64,000 nt of DNA, from positions 1-64,000 of the forward strand of contig JBHYCS010000015.1 of NCBI GenBank assembly GCA_051861445.1, written 5' to 3'. Shown one piece after another: positions 62,693-64,000 of the stretch. Below the pieces are notes generated by a model. It was given only the letters and a program-made list of their open reading frames with translations, was not told the DNA's origin and searched no databases. How positions within the stretch are numbered: the first letter of the stretch is position 1; the number at the start of each line of letters is the position of its first letter. This stretch comes from Parasediminibacterium sp051861445. GTDB lineage: Bacteria > Bacteroidota > Bacteroidia > Chitinophagales > Chitinophagaceae. A program made the position numbers and the translations under genes.

Positions 62693-63571
62693 TTATGATA
62701 ACAACTGTAATAAAAAATAAACAACAGGTGTTGCTAATAGCAACGAATCAAAGCGATCTAAAAAACCACCATGACCTGGCATAAACGAACCACTATCTTT
62801 AACGTTTGCCATGCGTTTTAGTTTACTTTCTAGCAAATCGCCCAAAGTGCCCACAATAGCAGCACATGAAGAAATAATGAGTAGTGTAGTGAGGTTTAAA
62901 ATTTCTAAAACATAGTTTCCAACTATTGTAACCACCACAATTGCTAAAATGGCTCCACCAATAGTGCCTTCCCAAGTTTTTTTGGGTGAAATAGGAGATA
63001 ATGGTGTTTTGCCAATAAATGATCCTACAATATATGCCATGGTATCGTTTATCCATATAGATGCAATTAATACCATTGGTGTAATCCATCCTAAATCTCT
63101 TGAAAGCTCGTTGTCTGTAAATTCCATTCCTTTGTTTCTTAATGTAATCATTAGCGACCAGCTAAACGATATGTAAAACAATCCCAAAATGGCATGTAGC
63201 AACAGTTTGTTATTTCCTTTTTTTTGCAGAAATAAAGTAGTAAAGGCAAGAATAATGAGTGTAACACAAATAACATAAAAGGCAACATCATGTAAATGAA
63301 TATTGGCAATATGGTATGCTTTATTGGTATGAAATAGCATAAATCCAAACCCTAATACCATAAATCCATATTCTAATATTGGATGTATGGATGCATAATT
63401 CGAATCAATTCGTTTCATTAATTGTTGATATTCTACCCAACAACCAAAATGAATTACAGAAAAGAGAATTAAAAAACTCCAGTGATTATAAAGCAAGCAA
63501 CTAAGCATTACAGCAACAAAAATAATTGCCGTTAATGCCCTTGTTTTAAAGGTTTGTATGTTTAATGCCAT
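62693..63571 (-). CDS. cdsA: Phosphatidate cytidylyltransferase CdsA
   Basis: This 292-residue integral membrane enzyme makes CDP-diacylglycerol from phosphatidate and CTP. About eight hydrophobic segments can be counted. The CDS signature near the C-terminus reads SGSFMPGHGGFLDRFDSLLL, and SPISPKKTWEGTIGG is the other conserved motif. Length is normal. It starts 16 nt after the DUF2007 stop and is followed by an SDR gene, all in one operon. Confidence 0.93.
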   Translation of the reverse strand: MALNIQTFKTRALTAIIFVAVMLSCLLYNHWSFLILFSVIHFGCWVEYQQLMKRIDSNYASIHPILEYGFMVLGFGFMLFHTNKAYHIANIHLHDVAFYVICVTLIILAFTTLFLQKKGNNKLLLHAILGLFYISFSWSLMITLRNKGMEFTDNELSRDLGWITPMVLIASIWINDTMAYIVGSFIGKTPLSPISPKKTWEGTIGGAILAIVVVTIVGNYVLEILNLTTLLIISSCAAIVGTLGDLLESKLKRMANVKDSGSFMPGHGGFLDRFDSLLLATPVVYFLLQLLS

Positions 63572-63587
63572 AAATAAAATGTAAAAA

Positions 63588-63797
63588 TTAGTTGAGTAAA
63601 GCCTTTTCTAAAATGCTATTAGCAATGTCCTTTAAAGTAATGGGTACATATACTTCAATATCTCCAAAATTGATATAGCTACTATCTTGTTTATTAAGTA
63701 GTTGTACTGGTATTTCATTTTCTTCAAGCATTCCTTGAATAATATTTGCTTCAGCGTAGCTACGTGTTTTATACAATAAATGCCATTGTTGCATCAT
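63588..63797 (-). CDS. DUF2007 protein
   Basis: This 69-residue protein fits DUF2007 (putative signal-transducing protein): LLYKTRSYAEANIIQGMLEENEIPVQLLN and the end VYVPITLKDIANSILE. There is no signal or membrane segment. It is placed between the right-edge ORF and cdsA with 12-16 nt gaps. Function unknown. Confidence 0.85.
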   Translation of the reverse strand: MMQQWHLLYKTRSYAEANIIQGMLEENEIPVQLLNKQDSSYINFGDIEVYVPITLKDIANSILEKALLN

Positions 63798-63809
63798 TAC
63801 TTACACATT

Positions 63810-63992
63810 TTAAGATATTGAAGCGTTTTCTGTTGCCAATAAAGAATTGCGTTTGTTTACTTTTTTACATTCTTCAATAAATAAATAAATAGCACCAATT
63901 AGTAAAACCAAAGCACCTACACCTAACCAAATAGGAAAATGATCTTCCATTGCATCTTTTGTAAGTTTACCCTTTTTGGTTAAGTAATACAA
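63810..63992 (-). CDS. Small membrane protein at the right edge, possibly truncated
   Basis: This is an open frame of 60 codons from a TTG at 63992, with an ATG at 63950 giving 46 residues. The frame stays open to the window end, so the true start may be beyond it. The protein has one membrane helix (IWLGVGALVLLIGAIYLFI) and a basic tail. It leads the operon with DUF2007, cdsA and an SDR. No family is recognised. Confidence 0.5.
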   Translation of the reverse strand: MYYLTKKGKLTKDAMEDHFPIWLGVGALVLLIGAIYLFIEECKKVNKRNSLLATENASIS

Positions 63993-64000
63993 TTGGGAAA

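Overview
The window is an AT-rich stretch of a Bacteroidota chromosome, most likely from Chitinophagaceae or a close relative. The evidence is a SprA type IX secretion (T9SS) translocon gene, two T9SS-sorted surface proteins, a SusC/SusD pair, lineage-typical families (DUF4159, DUF4834, DUF2007, a DUF6261-like protein, TIGR02757), promoter-like TAnnTTTG boxes with almost no Shine-Dalgarno sequences, and the HU / TPR / tiny basic protein / RNase G gene order. It reads as mostly chromosomal housekeeping DNA. I see no insertion sequence, prophage or CRISPR array.

Layout. 1-6.3 kb: a lone response regulator, an Ig-like lipoprotein, a UvrD-type helicase fused to an Fe-S nuclease, and a SRPBCC protein. 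6.3-9.6 kb: a CAU tRNA with its own promoter and terminator, a secreted GH31 glycosidase and a DUF4159 protein. 9.7-16.9 kb: a tight operon of MoxR ATPase, DUF58, BatA-like, DUF4175-like and a further membrane protein. 17-20.5 kb: TldD-like protease, TIGR02757 protein, LpxD-type acyltransferase. 20.5-21.1 kb: a gene-free stretch with several hairpins. 21-27 kb: pseudouridine synthase, GNAT, LysS, then on the minus strand HU, TPR protein, a 29-residue basic protein and RNase E/G. 27-31 kb: MutY, photolyase and isocitrate dehydrogenase. 31.4-39.4 kb: ruvA followed by the 7.3-kb sprA.

39.4-44.1 kb: a promoter, a 42-bp tandem repeat inside a small ORF, a DUF6261-like gene translationally coupled to it, and a 14-fold FG-GAP T9SS protein. 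44.3-50.3 kb: anmK and a SusC/SusD pair. 50.4-55.3 kb: a DNA-damage-flavoured island with a SPL-like radical SAM protein, a 2H-phosphoesterase-like protein, an unknown 115-residue protein, UmuD-like and UmuC-like proteins and a DUF72 protein. 55.4-58.2 kb: HAD phosphatase, DUF4834 and a CarB-like protein that ends exactly at the end of the N-terminal half. 58.7-62 kb: a T9SS protein followed by a small PVDGG-TM-basic tail protein. 62-64 kb: a minus-strand operon with cdsA and an SDR.

The observations most worth following are: the UmuD homologue has lost both catalytic residues (Ser to Ala, Lys to Arg) while its cleavage region is roughly kept; the neighbouring 2H protein has Asn in place of both catalytic His; carB is a half-gene closed by a terminator, and its leader carries a 15-nt motif found again at the left edge of the window; a tandem-repeat ORF is coupled to a DUF6261-like gene; a tiny mS38/bS22-like protein gene lies next to RNase G; and a possible unannotated transcript runs before 21.0 kb.
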